Positions 35,505 through 44,795 of a stretch of DNA of 59,213 nucleotides are shown here, piece after piece (position 1 is the stretch's first letter; each line of letters opens with the position of its first letter). The DNA comes from an uncultured Alphaproteobacteria bacterium (GTDB taxonomy: Bacteria > Pseudomonadota > Alphaproteobacteria > Rhodobacterales > Rhodobacteraceae), in NCBI GenBank assembly GCA_902596985.1, contig CACJWR010000007.1, positions 1 through 59,213 on the forward strand. Direction: 5' to 3'. The translations under genes were made by a program, and so were the position numbers. Under the pieces are notes generated by a model. It made no database searches. It had not been told where the DNA came from and saw only the letters and a list, made by a program, of their open reading frames with translations.

Positions 35505-36797
35505 TTAAACTTCTTGTATTTCAATACAAATAGGCCTCTGTTCGCATATCTTTAACTTCATTATATCGGTCAAAGCTTTGTTTAAGTTGTTCCTAAGGGT
35601 TTTATGCGTCGTCATAATTAATGTTGCTTTCTGCTTTGGGTGAGGTTTTTGTTTCATTTGATTGATTGAAATCCCAAAGCTACCTAGTTTTCCTGATAAT
35701 CGAGCTATCACTCCAGGTTTATCTTTTAGTATAAATCTTAAGTAAAATGAACTTTTTTTCGAAACTGAATCATCTCTTTTGCTACCGTTTTTTTTATCAC
35801 CGTTTAAAAAAGTAGATTTACTTTTTCTAGAAGCTATGGCTACAAGATCTGAGACTACTGAGGAAGCTGTTGGCCCCATGCCTGCACCTGGACCAGAAAA
35901 AACAGTAGTTCCGATTTCTTCACCCTCAATAGCTATTATATTTGTGCTTCCGTTCACTTGTGCAATTGGGCTACTTTTTCTAATTAATTTAGGAGAGACC
36001 TCCTGTTTAAGCATATTTTTAGAATATTCTGCTGTAGCAAGTAGCTTTATCTTATATCCAATTAAATCAGCCTCTTGAATGTCCTCTATAGAAATATGGT
36101 CTATCCCTTCAGTTTTCACAGCTTTAAAGTTTAGACTAGTTCCAAACGCCAAACATGAGAGTAAAGCTAATTTGTGGGCTGAATCTATTCCTCCGATGTC
36201 AAGCCTTGGATCACTTTCAACATAGCCAAGTTGTTTTGCTTCAGAAAATACATCTTGATATTCCCGCCCCTCTGACTCCATTTTGGTAAGTATGAAGTTA
36301 CATGTTCCATTGATTACGCCATATAGTTTAGAAATCTTATTTACTATGAGAGAGTCTTGTAACACTTTTATTATAGGTATGCCTCCAGCCACTGCAGCCT
36401 CATATCTTAAATAGACACCTTTTTCTTTAGCAAGCTCTTCAAAAAATGATCCTTCTTTTGCGAGAAGTGATTTATTTGCTGTAACAACGTGTTTACCGTT
36501 ATTGATTGCTTCTATTATAATCTTTCTCGCGATGTTATCCATATCACCTATTAGTTCAACTATTACGTCAACACCTGGATCTTTCGCTATAGTAATAGGA
36601 GAGGCTATCCATCTAAATGGACTTATATCAACACCTCTCTGCTTTCTTCTATTTTTTGCACTTACAGCTACTACTTTAAGTTCTATACCTGTCCTTTTTT
36701 TTATATTGTTTTTTTGTTTTCTCAATAGCTTTATTACGCCAGAGCCCACCGTGCCAAGACCAATAACTGCTACATTTAATTTGGATTTATTCATCAC
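35505..36797 (-). CDS. hom: homoserine dehydrogenase with ACT domain
   Basis: 430 residues. NAD(P)-binding start AVIGLGTVGSGVIKLL, VVTANKSLLAKEG, the substrate-site block AAVAGGIPIIKVLQDSL, GVINGTCNFILTKME and GYVESDPRLDIGGIDSAHKL, then a C-terminal ACT domain (about 350-425, LRFILKDKPGVIARLSGKLG) that normally senses threonine. It makes homoserine for Thr and Met. The GTG at 36797 and ATG at 36794 are adjacent; the ATG is the likelier start. It is the last gene of the glyA operon, 8 bases after the aminotransferase. Confidence 0.95.
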   Translation of the reverse strand: MMNKSKLNVAVIGLGTVGSGVIKLLRKQKNNIKKRTGIELKVVAVSAKNRRKQRGVDISPFRWIASPITIAKDPGVDVIVELIGDMDNIARKIIIEAINNGKHVVTANKSLLAKEGSFFEELAKEKGVYLRYEAAVAGGIPIIKVLQDSLIVNKISKLYGVINGTCNFILTKMESEGREYQDVFSEAKQLGYVESDPRLDIGGIDSAHKLALLSCLAFGTSLNFKAVKTEGIDHISIEDIQEADLIGYKIKLLATAEYSKNMLKQEVSPKLIRKSSPIAQVNGSTNIIAIEGEEIGTTVFSGPGAGMGPTASSVVSDLVAIASRKSKSTFLNGDKKNGSKRDDSVSKKSSFYLRFILKDKPGVIARLSGKLGSFGISINQMKQKPHPKQKATLIMTTHKTLRNNLNKALTDIMKLKICEQRPICIEIQEV

Positions 36798-36805
36798 GAA
36801 ACCAT

Positions 36806-38029
36806 TTAATTCAGGCCGTGGTCGCTTAGTATTTTATCGGCTTTAGTAAAGACTGCCTTTACATTTCTTGCTGCTTGCCTAATTCTATGCTCATTTTCAA
36901 CAAGGCCAATTCTAACGAAGTTTTCACCATATTCTCCAAAGCCTATTCCAGGCGCAACAGAGATGTCAGCTTCTTTAAGAAGGACTTTGGAGAACTCTAA
37001 CGAACCTAAAGATTTAAATTTTTCTGGGATTGGCGCCCATGCAAACATTGTTGCGTCTGGTGAAGGGATTTCCCATCCCGCCTTACTCATAGCGTCAACC
37101 AATACATTTCTTCGTTTTTTATAAACTTCTCTAACTTTTGCTATTGTGCTTGGATCCGAGCTTAATGCACTGGCTGCTGCAACTTGTATAGGAGTGAATG
37201 CTCCATAATCGAGATAGGATTTAATTTTCTCTAATGCTCCTATCAGTATCTCGTTGCCCACAGCAAATCCCATTCTCCAACCTGGCATGCTAAATGTTTT
37301 TGACATCGATGTAAATTCAACTGCTACGGATTTCGCACCTGGTACCTGTAAAATTGAAGGGGGAGGAGCCTCATTAAAATATATTTCAGCATATGCTAGA
37401 TCAGACAATATCCAGACCTCGTTTTGTTTTGCCACCTTAACCAATTCTTCATAAAATTTTAGTGTACAAGTTTTTGTTGTTGGGTTAGATGGGAAGGAAA
37501 TGACTATAGCAACTGGCTTAGGTGAAATATGTTTTAATGAACGAGTAAGGGTTTTGAAATATTCATCCTCATCAAATTGCCCATTTGATAAGGTTGGTAC
37601 ATGTCTCAGAGAGCCTCCAGCGATAATAAAACCATAGGGGTGAATTGGGTATGATGGATTTGGAACTAAAATAACATCTCCAGGATCAGTTATCGCCATA
37701 GCTAAATTAGCCAATCCTTCTTTTGAACCTAGAGTTGCAATAATTTCCTTTTCTGGGTCGAGCTTGACTGAGAACCTTCTAGCATAGTAATCAGCTTGTG
37801 CCTTCCTCAGCCCCTTTATTCCTTTAGAGACAGAATATCTATGAGTCTTTGGCTTTTTTACAGTTTCAATCAGCTTATCAACAATGAAAGACTCAGTATC
37901 AATATCAGGGTTTCCCATTCCAAAATCAATTATATCGTGACCTTGATCACGGTATTTCGCTTTCAGTTTATTAACCTCTGCAAAAACGTAAGAAGGTAGT
38001 CTGGTGATTCTATGGAATTCTGTTTTCAT
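36806..38029 (-). CDS. PLP-dependent class I/II aminotransferase (AlaC / LL-DAP aminotransferase-like)
   Basis: 407 residues of fold type I. Blocks: RITRLPSYVFAEVNKLK, IIDFGMGNPDIDT, LGSKEGLANLAMAI, PNPSYPIHPYGFI, FPSNPTTKTC and the PLP Lys244 in SMSKTFSMPGWRMGFAVGN. This enzyme group sits upstream of hom in many Alphaproteobacteria and is annotated as alanine transaminase AlaC or LL-diaminopimelate aminotransferase. The gene order supports a role in Ala or Asp-family amino acid metabolism, but the donor and acceptor are not decided. Its ATG overlaps the stop of a 44-codon lipoprotein gene (ATGA). Confidence 0.9.
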   Translation of the reverse strand: MKTEFHRITRLPSYVFAEVNKLKAKYRDQGHDIIDFGMGNPDIDTESFIVDKLIETVKKPKTHRYSVSKGIKGLRKAQADYYARRFSVKLDPEKEIIATLGSKEGLANLAMAITDPGDVILVPNPSYPIHPYGFIIAGGSLRHVPTLSNGQFDEDEYFKTLTRSLKHISPKPVAIVISFPSNPTTKTCTLKFYEELVKVAKQNEVWILSDLAYAEIYFNEAPPPSILQVPGAKSVAVEFTSMSKTFSMPGWRMGFAVGNEILIGALEKIKSYLDYGAFTPIQVAAASALSSDPSTIAKVREVYKKRRNVLVDAMSKAGWEIPSPDATMFAWAPIPEKFKSLGSLEFSKVLLKEADISVAPGIGFGEYGENFVRIGLVENEHRIRQAARNVKAVFTKADKILSDHGLN

Positions 38030-38160
38030 TGCTCTAGAAAAAAATTTTTCTCAAATTCACTGAGAGGAGATAGTTCTGGCCAATTTTTTTCTGAACAAGA
38101 AGAAATGGTTAAAGGCAGCGTGAAGAAGATAATTGTTTTGGCAAAATATCTAAACTTCAT
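38026..38160 (-). CDS. small predicted lipoprotein (44 residues)
   Basis: An open frame too short for most gene callers, between glyA and the aminotransferase. ATG at 38160 is preceded by AAAGGAGA six bases upstream, an excellent ribosome site. The product starts MKFRYFAKTIIFFTLPL, a basic then hydrophobic signal peptide, followed by TISSC (Cys23), a plausible lipobox, and a short acidic mature part of about 22 residues (CSEKNWPELSPLSEFEKNFF). Its TGA overlaps the downstream ATG, so translation is coupled. The length recalls LptM/YifL-type micro-lipoproteins, but the LptM motif CG.KGPL is absent, so I give no function. It is probably outer-membrane attached via Lol, whose genes are in the window. 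Confidence 0.65.
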   Translation of the reverse strand: MKFRYFAKTIIFFTLPLTISSCSEKNWPELSPLSEFEKNFFLEQ

Positions 38161-38189
38161 TTTTTCTCCTTTAAAATAATAGTCTGTTG

Positions 38190-39464
38190 CTAGTAGATCG
38201 GAAACTCACTACATAAATCAACAACCTCTTTTTTTACTTTCGCGACCATTTGCGAAGATTTCTCAGAATGAACATTGTCTAATATTTCCAAAATCCATGA
38301 ACCAACTTGTTTCAATTGCGTCTCTTTAAAGCCTCTAGTAGTTGCTGCCGGGGTGCCTAACCTTATTCCAGATGTAATAGTTGGCTTTTCAATATCGAAG
38401 GGAATTCCATTTTTATTACAAACGATATTTCCTTCTCCAAGAACTTTTTCTGCTGTCGCACCCGTGACATTTTTCTTTCTAAGATCTACAAGTAGAACGT
38501 GGGTGTCGGTTCCTCCAGTAACTAAATCAAGACCACCATCTTGTAATGTTTTAGCAAGTGTTTTTGCGTTCTTTATTACTTGCTTTTGATACTGTACAAA
38601 ATCGTCACTAAGAGCTTCTTTGAAGGCTACTGCTTTCGCAGCAATAACATGCATTAATGGGCCACCTTGAATACCTGGAAAAATTGCTGAGTTTACTTTC
38701 TTGGCGATATCAGGATTGTTACAAAGAATCATTCCTCCTCTCGGTCCCCGTAGAGTTTTGTGAGTAGTAGATGTTACAACATCAGCGTATTTTAAGGGGT
38801 TTGGATGAACGCCAGCTGCAACCAGCCCTGAAATATGTGCCATATCAACTAATAAAAAAGCTCCGATTTCATCACAGATGTCTCTGAACCTTTTAAAATC
38901 TAAGATACGAGGGATTGCTGAGCCGCCGGCAATAATTAACTTTGGTTTATGAAGCTTTGCAAGCTGATGGACCTGATCATAGTCAACGTGGTTTGTATCT
39001 TTTGTGACCCCATAATGAACGGGGTTGAACCATTTACCGGATTGATTAGGTTTTGCTCCATGTGTCAGATGCCCGCCCGAAGCAAGGTCCATGGACAAAA
39101 AAGTGTCTCCAGGTTTCATTAGAGCCAAAAAAACAGCCTGATTGGCTTGGCTTCCGGAGTTCGGTTGTACGTTAGCGAATTTGCAATTGTAGAGTTGACA
39201 AGCTCTGGATATCGCCAATTGCTCAGCGACATCCACATTTTCACATCCACCATAATATCTTCTACCCGGATATCCCTCTGCGTATTTATTTGTCATAACT
39301 GAACCTTGAGCTTCCATTACAGCTGGAGAAGCTATATTCTCTGAGGCAATAAGCTCAATCTCATTCTGTTGCCTACTAAACTCTTTCTCTAGTGAGTTGA
39401 ATATTTCTGGATCCTGCGATGCTAAAGTTCTACCAAATAAGTTCGTTTTCCCTACAAAATTCAT
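38190..39464 (-). CDS. glyA: serine hydroxymethyltransferase
   Basis: 424 residues. Conserved: [71 protein letters not shown] and PLP Lys236 in [14 protein letters not shown]. It interconverts serine and glycine while charging tetrahydrofolate with a one-carbon unit. It heads a four-gene operon (glyA, lipoprotein, aminotransferase, hom). In many relatives glyA precedes nrdR; here the two are separated by more than 23 kb. A 20-base palindrome lies 39 bases upstream of the start. Confidence 0.97.
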   Translation of the reverse strand: MNFVGKTNLFGRTLASQDPEIFNSLEKEFSRQQNEIELIASENIASPAVMEAQGSVMTNKYAEGYPGRRYYGGCENVDVAEQLAISRACQLYNCKFANVQPNSGSQANQAVFLALMKPGDTFLSMDLASGGHLTHGAKPNQSGKWFNPVHYGVTKDTNHVDYDQVHQLAKLHKPKLIIAGGSAIPRILDFKRFRDICDEIGAFLLVDMAHISGLVAAGVHPNPLKYADVVTSTTHKTLRGPRGGMILCNNPDIAKKVNSAIFPGIQGGPLMHVIAAKAVAFKEALSDDFVQYQKQVIKNAKTLAKTLQDGGLDLVTGGTDTHVLLVDLRKKNVTGATAEKVLGEGNIVCNKNGIPFDIEKPTITSGIRLGTPAATTRGFKETQLKQVGSWILEILDNVHSEKSSQMVAKVKKEVVDLCSEFPIY

Positions 39465-39502
39465 AACACACCTAATTTCTTTTTCGATTATTCTTTTGAT
39501 TC

Positions 39503-39522
39503 GATTTAATGTATATTAAATC
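39503..39522. promoter_or_regulatory. 20-bp perfect palindrome upstream of glyA
   Basis: GATTTAAT-GTAT-ATTAAATC, two perfect 8-base arms with a four-base centre, 39 bases before the glyA ATG and about 110 bases before nadK. It may be an operator for the glyA operon; the AT-rich makeup leaves chance as an alternative. Confidence 0.35.
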
Positions 39523-39578
39523 TGGGCAGTCTGTTCCAGTTTTTTCTTTTGTTTCGTGGGTATCTATATCATCATTTA

Positions 39579-39606
39579 TTGTGAAATTTCTAGTTTGATT
39601 TATAAC
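39579..39606 (+). promoter_or_regulatory. candidate sigma-70 promoter of the nadK operon
   Basis: TTGTGA (39579-39584), 16-base spacer, TATAAC (39601-39606), with a start about 20 bases before the nadK ATG. Match-based inference. Confidence 0.4.
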
Positions 39607-39632
39607 AGTCTCCGAGAATTTGTGGAAAAAAA

Positions 39633-40397
39633 ATGACTAACAAAAAGTTAACATTTATGGCAAGTGACGACCTTGAAGCTAAAGAGGCTTTAAATAAGCT
39701 TCGAAAACTTTATAAGGACTTCGGAATTGATGAAGCTGATGTAGTCGTCGCACTTGGAGGCGATGGATTTATGTTACAGACACTTAAATCCGTATCAACA
39801 AAAAATACCTCTGTATATGGGATGAACAAGGGCACGGTTGGTTTTCTTATGAATACTTTTAACTACGATAACTTGCAAGAACGTATTCAGATAGCGAAGG
39901 AAGAGATTGTAAATCCTCTAAAAATGATCGCTACAAAAATAGATGGTAGAAGAGAGGAGGAGCTGGCTATAAATGAGGTTTCTATTCTTAGATCGGGGCC
40001 CCAGGCTGCAAAACTGAGTATATCTATTGATGGGTCTGAAAAACTCCAGGAGCTTGTATGTGACGGGGCATTAGTATGCACACCAGCTGGGTCAACTGCC
40101 TATAATTATTCTGCTCATGGACCAATCTTACCTATTGGCGCAAACATTTTAGGTTTGACCGCTATATCTGCTTACAGACCACGAAGATGGAGAGGGGCGC
40201 TACTGCCGTTAGATGCCAGGATAGATATTGAAGTAAAAAGCGCTAATAAAAGACCAGTGTCTGCGGTAGCTGATACATCTGAGGTTAAGGACGTCAAGCA
40301 TGTAGCCATAACAATTGAAAAGAAATTAAAACATAAACTTTTGTTTGATCCAGGACACGGGTTAGAAGAAAGATTACTTAAAGAGCAATTTGAATAA
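39633..40397 (+). CDS. nadK: NAD kinase
   Basis: 254 residues, the compact alphaproteobacterial form. Motifs: VVALGGDGFMLQTL (GGDG), MNKGTVGFLMN, ELAINEVSIL and the second glycine-rich block VCTPAGSTAYNYSAHGPILP. It makes NADP+ from NAD+ and ATP. First gene of a plus-strand run of closely packed genes reaching lolD; hdaA begins four bases after its stop. Confidence 0.95.
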   Translation: MTNKKLTFMASDDLEAKEALNKLRKLYKDFGIDEADVVVALGGDGFMLQTLKSVSTKNTSVYGMNKGTVGFLMNTFNYDNLQERIQIAKEEIVNPLKMIATKIDGRREEELAINEVSILRSGPQAAKLSISIDGSEKLQELVCDGALVCTPAGSTAYNYSAHGPILPIGANILGLTAISAYRPRRWRGALLPLDARIDIEVKSANKRPVSAVADTSEVKDVKHVAITIEKKLKHKLLFDPGHGLEERLLKEQFE

Positions 40398-40401
40398 AAA
40401 T

Positions 40402-41097
40402 ATGAATGAGCAGCTTATTTTAGGTCTCAGTTTAAAGGAGGCATTGGAAAAAGAAGACTTTTTTATTTCTTCAAGTAATTTGGACGCTGTTACCCTGTTA
40501 GGCAACACAGACCGATGGGCTTCAGGGGTTTTATTGCTGGTTGGCCCAAAGGGTAGTGGTAAGACGCATTTATCCAGTGTGTGGTCTAAAGAGTATAGAG
40601 CTAAGCAACTAAAGCTTGAGGCAGTTTTACTGGAAATGGAAAAAAGTTTAGATCATGAGTTTGTTTGTGTTGAGGATATAGATATTATCGAAGAAGCTGA
40701 AAGACAAAAAAAGTTAAAAATAGAAGAGGGTATATTTCACCTTATTAACAGTATTGGAAGTAAGGGGGGCAACCTGCTAATATCTTCAAGAAAAATGCCT
40801 AATGCGCTCTCAATAGGCCTTAAAGATCTAGAGTCAAGGTTACAAAGTTTCAGCAACACTACCATAAAAGAACCAGATGATATGTTAGTAATGGCACTTC
40901 TATTGAAATACTTTAATGACCGGCAAATTCTTATAAAGCACTCGAACCTAGACTATATTGCTGCCAGAATCAATAGAACCTACAGTTCAATTTATGAATT
41001 TGTAAATTACTTGGATCATAAATCTCTCGTTCTAAATACAAAAATAACTAGACCTTTCATTGACGCTGCTTTGAGGCAAATGGAAAAGAAATATTAA
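40402..41097 (+). CDS. hdaA: DnaA-related regulatory inactivator HdaA
   Basis: 231 residues from ATG 40402 (a TTG at 40390 inside nadK is less likely). The N-terminus NEQLILGL fits the beta-clamp-binding motif of Hda (QL.L.L). A AAA+ core follows with P-loop VGPKGSGKTHLSSVW, a Walker B-like VCVEDIDII, and LLISSRKMP and LKDLESRLQSF, plus sensor-2-like elements. There is no DNA-binding domain IV, so this is Hda rather than DnaA. It promotes ATP hydrolysis by DnaA after initiation and so prevents over-replication. Confidence 0.9.
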   Translation: MNEQLILGLSLKEALEKEDFFISSSNLDAVTLLGNTDRWASGVLLLVGPKGSGKTHLSSVWSKEYRAKQLKLEAVLLEMEKSLDHEFVCVEDIDIIEEAERQKKLKIEEGIFHLINSIGSKGGNLLISSRKMPNALSIGLKDLESRLQSFSNTTIKEPDDMLVMALLLKYFNDRQILIKHSNLDYIAARINRTYSSIYEFVNYLDHKSLVLNTKITRPFIDAALRQMEKKY

Positions 41098-41102
41098 TAA
41101 AC

Positions 41103-43301
41103 ATGAGTAACGTAAACGCAGATTTTTTAAATCAAGATTCTGACCTTAAATTGAAATATTCCAAAGTCCTAGGATCTATCAATCCACTAATAAATAGAGA
41201 GCTTTCTTGGATTTCGTTTAATTGGCGAGTTTTGCAAGAAGCCAATAATAAAAAGGTGCCACTATTTGAAAGACTTAGATTCCTCGCAATATCTGCTCGA
41301 AATCTTGATGAGTTTTACACGGTTCGAGTAGCTGGGTTTAGACAAATGGTAAAAAACAAGATCGAAGTAATAAGTGCTGATGGTCTTACGCCTGAGGAAC
41401 AGCTTATACAAATAGAACGAGAAGCTAAAGCTCTAATTGAGAAACAACAAGAGCTATTGCCCTCTATATTATCTAATTTGAAGCAAAAAGGGGTAGTACT
41501 TGTAAAACCAAAGGGAATATTGGTATCCGAAAAAAAGAATTTAGAGAAACAATTTATGTCAAAGGTCTTTCCAGCACTTACTCCTTTGGCTATAGATCCT
41601 GCTCATCCATTTCCGTTTATTCCAACTGAGGGCTCTGCCCTAGCGCTGAAATTAAGGAATAGAGATGGAAAAAAATCATTGAATGCCTTGGTTCCTATTC
41701 CCGGCATGCTTGATCGATTTCAAAGACTGAGGGATGGCGCTAAAGGGGAGAAAAGATTTTTATCACTTGAAGATTTCATAGTAATTTTTATTCATAGATT
41801 ATTTCCAAGTTATTTTCTTGAGGAATATTTTTCCTTTCGAATTCTAAGAGATAGTGACTTAGAAGTAGAAGAAGAAGCAGAGGATCTTGTGCGCGAGTTT
41901 GAAATTGCATTAAAACGCCGAAAGCGCGGAGAAGTAATACGAATGAAGGTCACAAAAAGTAGTGCTGAGCCTTTGTTGAAACTAATATCGAAGGAAATAG
42001 GGTTTGACAGAGAGCAAGTAATTCAAGTTAATGAAATGATTGGTTTGTCCGATTTAGAGGAGTTAATTATTTCGGCTAAAAGAAGCCTAAAGTGGAAAAC
42101 ATTTGTTCCCAGAAGTCCAGAGAGAATAGAGGACTTCAACGGGGACATTTTTTCCGCAATAAAGCAGAAAGATCTTCTTTTACAACATCCATATGAGACT
42201 TTTGATACCGTCGTTAGTTTTCTGGAACAAGCAGCCCGAGATCCTAATGTCATCGCTATTAAACAAACTTTATATAGAACAACTCCGGATAGCCCAATAG
42301 TAAGAGCATTATGTGAAGCTGCAGAGAATGGAAAGACAGTTACTGCATTGGTTGAACTAAAGGCCAGATTTGATGAAGCAAATAATATAAACGTGTCGCG
42401 GGAGCTAGAAAAGGCAGGAGCTCAAGTAGTATATGGTTTTATGGATTGGAAGACACATGCAAAGCTATCGACTATTGTAAGACAAGAAGGCAAGATATTA
42501 AGAACTTACACGCATATTGGTACAGGAAACTACCATCCTGATACAGCAAAGATATATACTGATTTAAGCCTTTTCACTTCAGACGCTACTTTAGGTAGAG
42601 ATGTTACTAAAGTTTTTAATTATCTATCGGGATACATAAAACCAACAGATTTAGAAAGCATGATTATAGCGCCTCTAGAGTTAAAGAGTAGCTTAATAAA
42701 AATGATAAAAAATGAGATGTCTTTGGCTAAAAAGGGCAAACCAGCAGAAATTTGGGTTAAACTCAATGCTCTAATCGACCCAGAAATTATTGACGTTTTA
42801 TATAAGGCAAGCCAATCTGGAGTAAAGATTAATATGATCATCCGAGGTATTTGTGGATTAAGACCTGGTATCAAAGGCCTTTCTGAAAATATTCGTGTTA
42901 AATCGGTAATAGGACGTTTCTTGGAACATAGTAGAGTGTGTGTTTTTGGTAATGGATTTCATTTGCCCTCTACGAAAGCTAAAGTTTTTATTTCGTCAGC
43001 GGACTGGATGGGAAGAAACTTGAACCGTAGGGTAGAGTCGTTTGTAGAGATTAAAAATTTGACCGTGAAGTCACAAATTGTTAATCAGATTATGGTAGCT
43101 AATTTAGCTGATAAAGAGCAATCATGGGTTCTTCAACCTGATGGCCAGTATAAGAGGCATCAATTCAAACCAAACGAACCCAGCTTTAATTGTCATGAAT
43201 ATTTTATTGAAAACCCTTCTTTGTCAGGAAGAGGCAGAGCTGCACTAAAGGCTCCTCCAAGTTTACTGAATACCATAAATAATAGAATAAAATCATTTTG
43301 A
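41103..43301 (+). CDS. ppk: polyphosphate kinase 1
   Basis: 732 residues. N-terminal block INRELSWISFNWRVLQEANN, RNLDEFYTVRVAGF, then AIKQTLYRTTPDSPIVRAL, ALVELKARFDEANN, a conserved His in MDWKTHAKLSTIVRQ (near residue 450) that becomes phosphorylated, and THIGTGNYHPDTAKIYTD (near 470). It builds polyphosphate from ATP at the membrane. Directly coupled to ppx: the ppk TGA overlaps the ppx TTG. Confidence 0.96.
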   Translation: MSNVNADFLNQDSDLKLKYSKVLGSINPLINRELSWISFNWRVLQEANNKKVPLFERLRFLAISARNLDEFYTVRVAGFRQMVKNKIEVISADGLTPEEQLIQIEREAKALIEKQQELLPSILSNLKQKGVVLVKPKGILVSEKKNLEKQFMSKVFPALTPLAIDPAHPFPFIPTEGSALALKLRNRDGKKSLNALVPIPGMLDRFQRLRDGAKGEKRFLSLEDFIVIFIHRLFPSYFLEEYFSFRILRDSDLEVEEEAEDLVREFEIALKRRKRGEVIRMKVTKSSAEPLLKLISKEIGFDREQVIQVNEMIGLSDLEELIISAKRSLKWKTFVPRSPERIEDFNGDIFSAIKQKDLLLQHPYETFDTVVSFLEQAARDPNVIAIKQTLYRTTPDSPIVRALCEAAENGKTVTALVELKARFDEANNINVSRELEKAGAQVVYGFMDWKTHAKLSTIVRQEGKILRTYTHIGTGNYHPDTAKIYTDLSLFTSDATLGRDVTKVFNYLSGYIKPTDLESMIIAPLELKSSLIKMIKNEMSLAKKGKPAEIWVKLNALIDPEIIDVLYKASQSGVKINMIIRGICGLRPGIKGLSENIRVKSVIGRFLEHSRVCVFGNGFHLPSTKAKVFISSADWMGRNLNRRVESFVEIKNLTVKSQIVNQIMVANLADKEQSWVLQPDGQYKRHQFKPNEPSFNCHEYFIENPSLSGRGRAALKAPPSLLNTINNRIKSF

Positions 43302-44785
43302 AACTATTGAAAAGAATAGGAATTATCGACATTGGTTCTAACTCCATTAGATTAGTGGTCTTTGACGGTCCTAAGCGATCACCACTGTATTTATATAATG
43401 AAAAGGTTTTCTTTAGACTGGGAATGCGGTCTTTCGGAGGAACCCCCTTTGACTCTAAGACAATTGAGGCAGTGTCGGACATAATTAACAGATACGTCTC
43501 TATTTGTCGGAATATGGAAATCAGTAAAATTATTATATTCGGTACGTCTGCATTGAGAGAGGCGAGTAATTCCGCTGCCCTAGTTAATCATATTCGAAAA
43601 AAGACAGACATCGGTGTTGAAGTAATATCTGGAGAGAAGGAAGCTTTTTACGCAGCTCAAGGTATTTTATTGGGTTTCCCCAATGCTGAAGGGGTAATAT
43701 GTGACCTTGGTGGTAATTCAGTAGAGTTTGCCAATATTTGTAAAAATGTGGTTACCGAATGTAATTCCACCTTGCTGGGCCCTCTTGCAATAAACACGTT
43801 GAAAAACAAAGTTGAGAATATAGAAATGTATATGCGCAAACAGTTGTCTAGTGCTATTAATGCTAATATCACAAAAGACAAACCATTTTTTTTAATTGGA
43901 GGATCTTGGAGGGCGATAGCAAAAATACATATGCAGAGGATCAAGTATCCACTAAGGATAATCCAAGGATATAAAGTTAAGAGTAAAAAACTAAAAAAGA
44001 CTTTGAAATTTATTCAAGATAGTTCGTTTTTCTCCAGACATCACGAAACGAATATTTCTTTAGACAGATTGGAGCTTTTGCCTCACTCCGCTCGATTGTT
44101 AGAAATTATTATTGATGAGCTTCAGATAATGGAGCTCACGTTTTCATCTTTTGGTGTGAGAGAGGGATTGATCTACCAGAATCTCAGTGAGGAAGAGAAA
44201 AAAAAGGATCCATTGATTGAGGCTGCTAAATTTTATGAAAAAAAAGAAGCAAGGTTTCCAAAAATGTCTAAACATACTTTCAATTGGATGTCACCATTAT
44301 ATGAAAACCTTCCTCGCAAAACGAAAAGAGTTATTTTAGCTGCTACTAAATTACATGACGTTGCATGGATCGCACACCCCGATTATAAAATGGAAATGTG
44401 CTTAGAGCTAGTTACTCGTTCAAATATTAGTGGTCTCAGTCACAAAGAAAGAGTATTCTTGGCAATGATACTTTTGTTCAGACATAAGGCAAAACCAGAA
44501 AAAGTTTTTAATAGCAAATTATTCAAAATTGTGCCTAATAAGAAGAGAAATATCGCTCTTGTAATAGGTAAAGGATTGAGGTTGGCTTCAACTTTCTTTG
44601 GCGAAAAAAGTCTTTTTGATAAAATAGAGTTTAGGCTAACAGCACATGAGGTAGAGTTATGCTTTCAATCAAAAATAGACTTTATTAATGGTGAGGTTGT
44701 AGAAAGACGGGTTGAAGAATTGAATAAAGCATTGAAGTCATGTTCCACTGTAAGCAAAGAAACAAGAAGCTATTTAAATAGTTGA
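43298..44785 (+). CDS. ppx: exopolyphosphatase, Ppx/GppA family
   Basis: 495 residues. The ASKHA phosphatase fold starts [18 protein letters not shown], with [31 protein letters not shown] and [17 protein letters not shown]-terminal HD-like helical domain includes [16 protein letters not shown]. It removes phosphate from polyphosphate ends or hydrolyses pppGpp. TTG at 43298 is the start, overlapping the ppk stop (TTGA); no in-frame ATG precedes residue 47. The pairing with ppk is usual. Confidence 0.93.
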   Translation: MKLLKRIGIIDIGSNSIRLVVFDGPKRSPLYLYNEKVFFRLGMRSFGGTPFDSKTIEAVSDIINRYVSICRNMEISKIIIFGTSALREASNSAALVNHIRKKTDIGVEVISGEKEAFYAAQGILLGFPNAEGVICDLGGNSVEFANICKNVVTECNSTLLGPLAINTLKNKVENIEMYMRKQLSSAINANITKDKPFFLIGGSWRAIAKIHMQRIKYPLRIIQGYKVKSKKLKKTLKFIQDSSFFSRHHETNISLDRLELLPHSARLLEIIIDELQIMELTFSSFGVREGLIYQNLSEEEKKKDPLIEAAKFYEKKEARFPKMSKHTFNWMSPLYENLPRKTKRVILAATKLHDVAWIAHPDYKMEMCLELVTRSNISGLSHKERVFLAMILLFRHKAKPEKVFNSKLFKIVPNKKRNIALVIGKGLRLASTFFGEKSLFDKIEFRLTAHEVELCFQSKIDFINGEVVERRVEELNKALKSCSTVSKETRSYLNS

Positions 44786-44795
44786 GGAGAATGAA

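Noticed and set aside
39509-39598. 29-codon plus-strand frame in the glyA/nadK gap
   Set aside because: No ribosome-binding sequence, no recognisable signal or domain, and it overlaps the palindrome and promoter-like elements.
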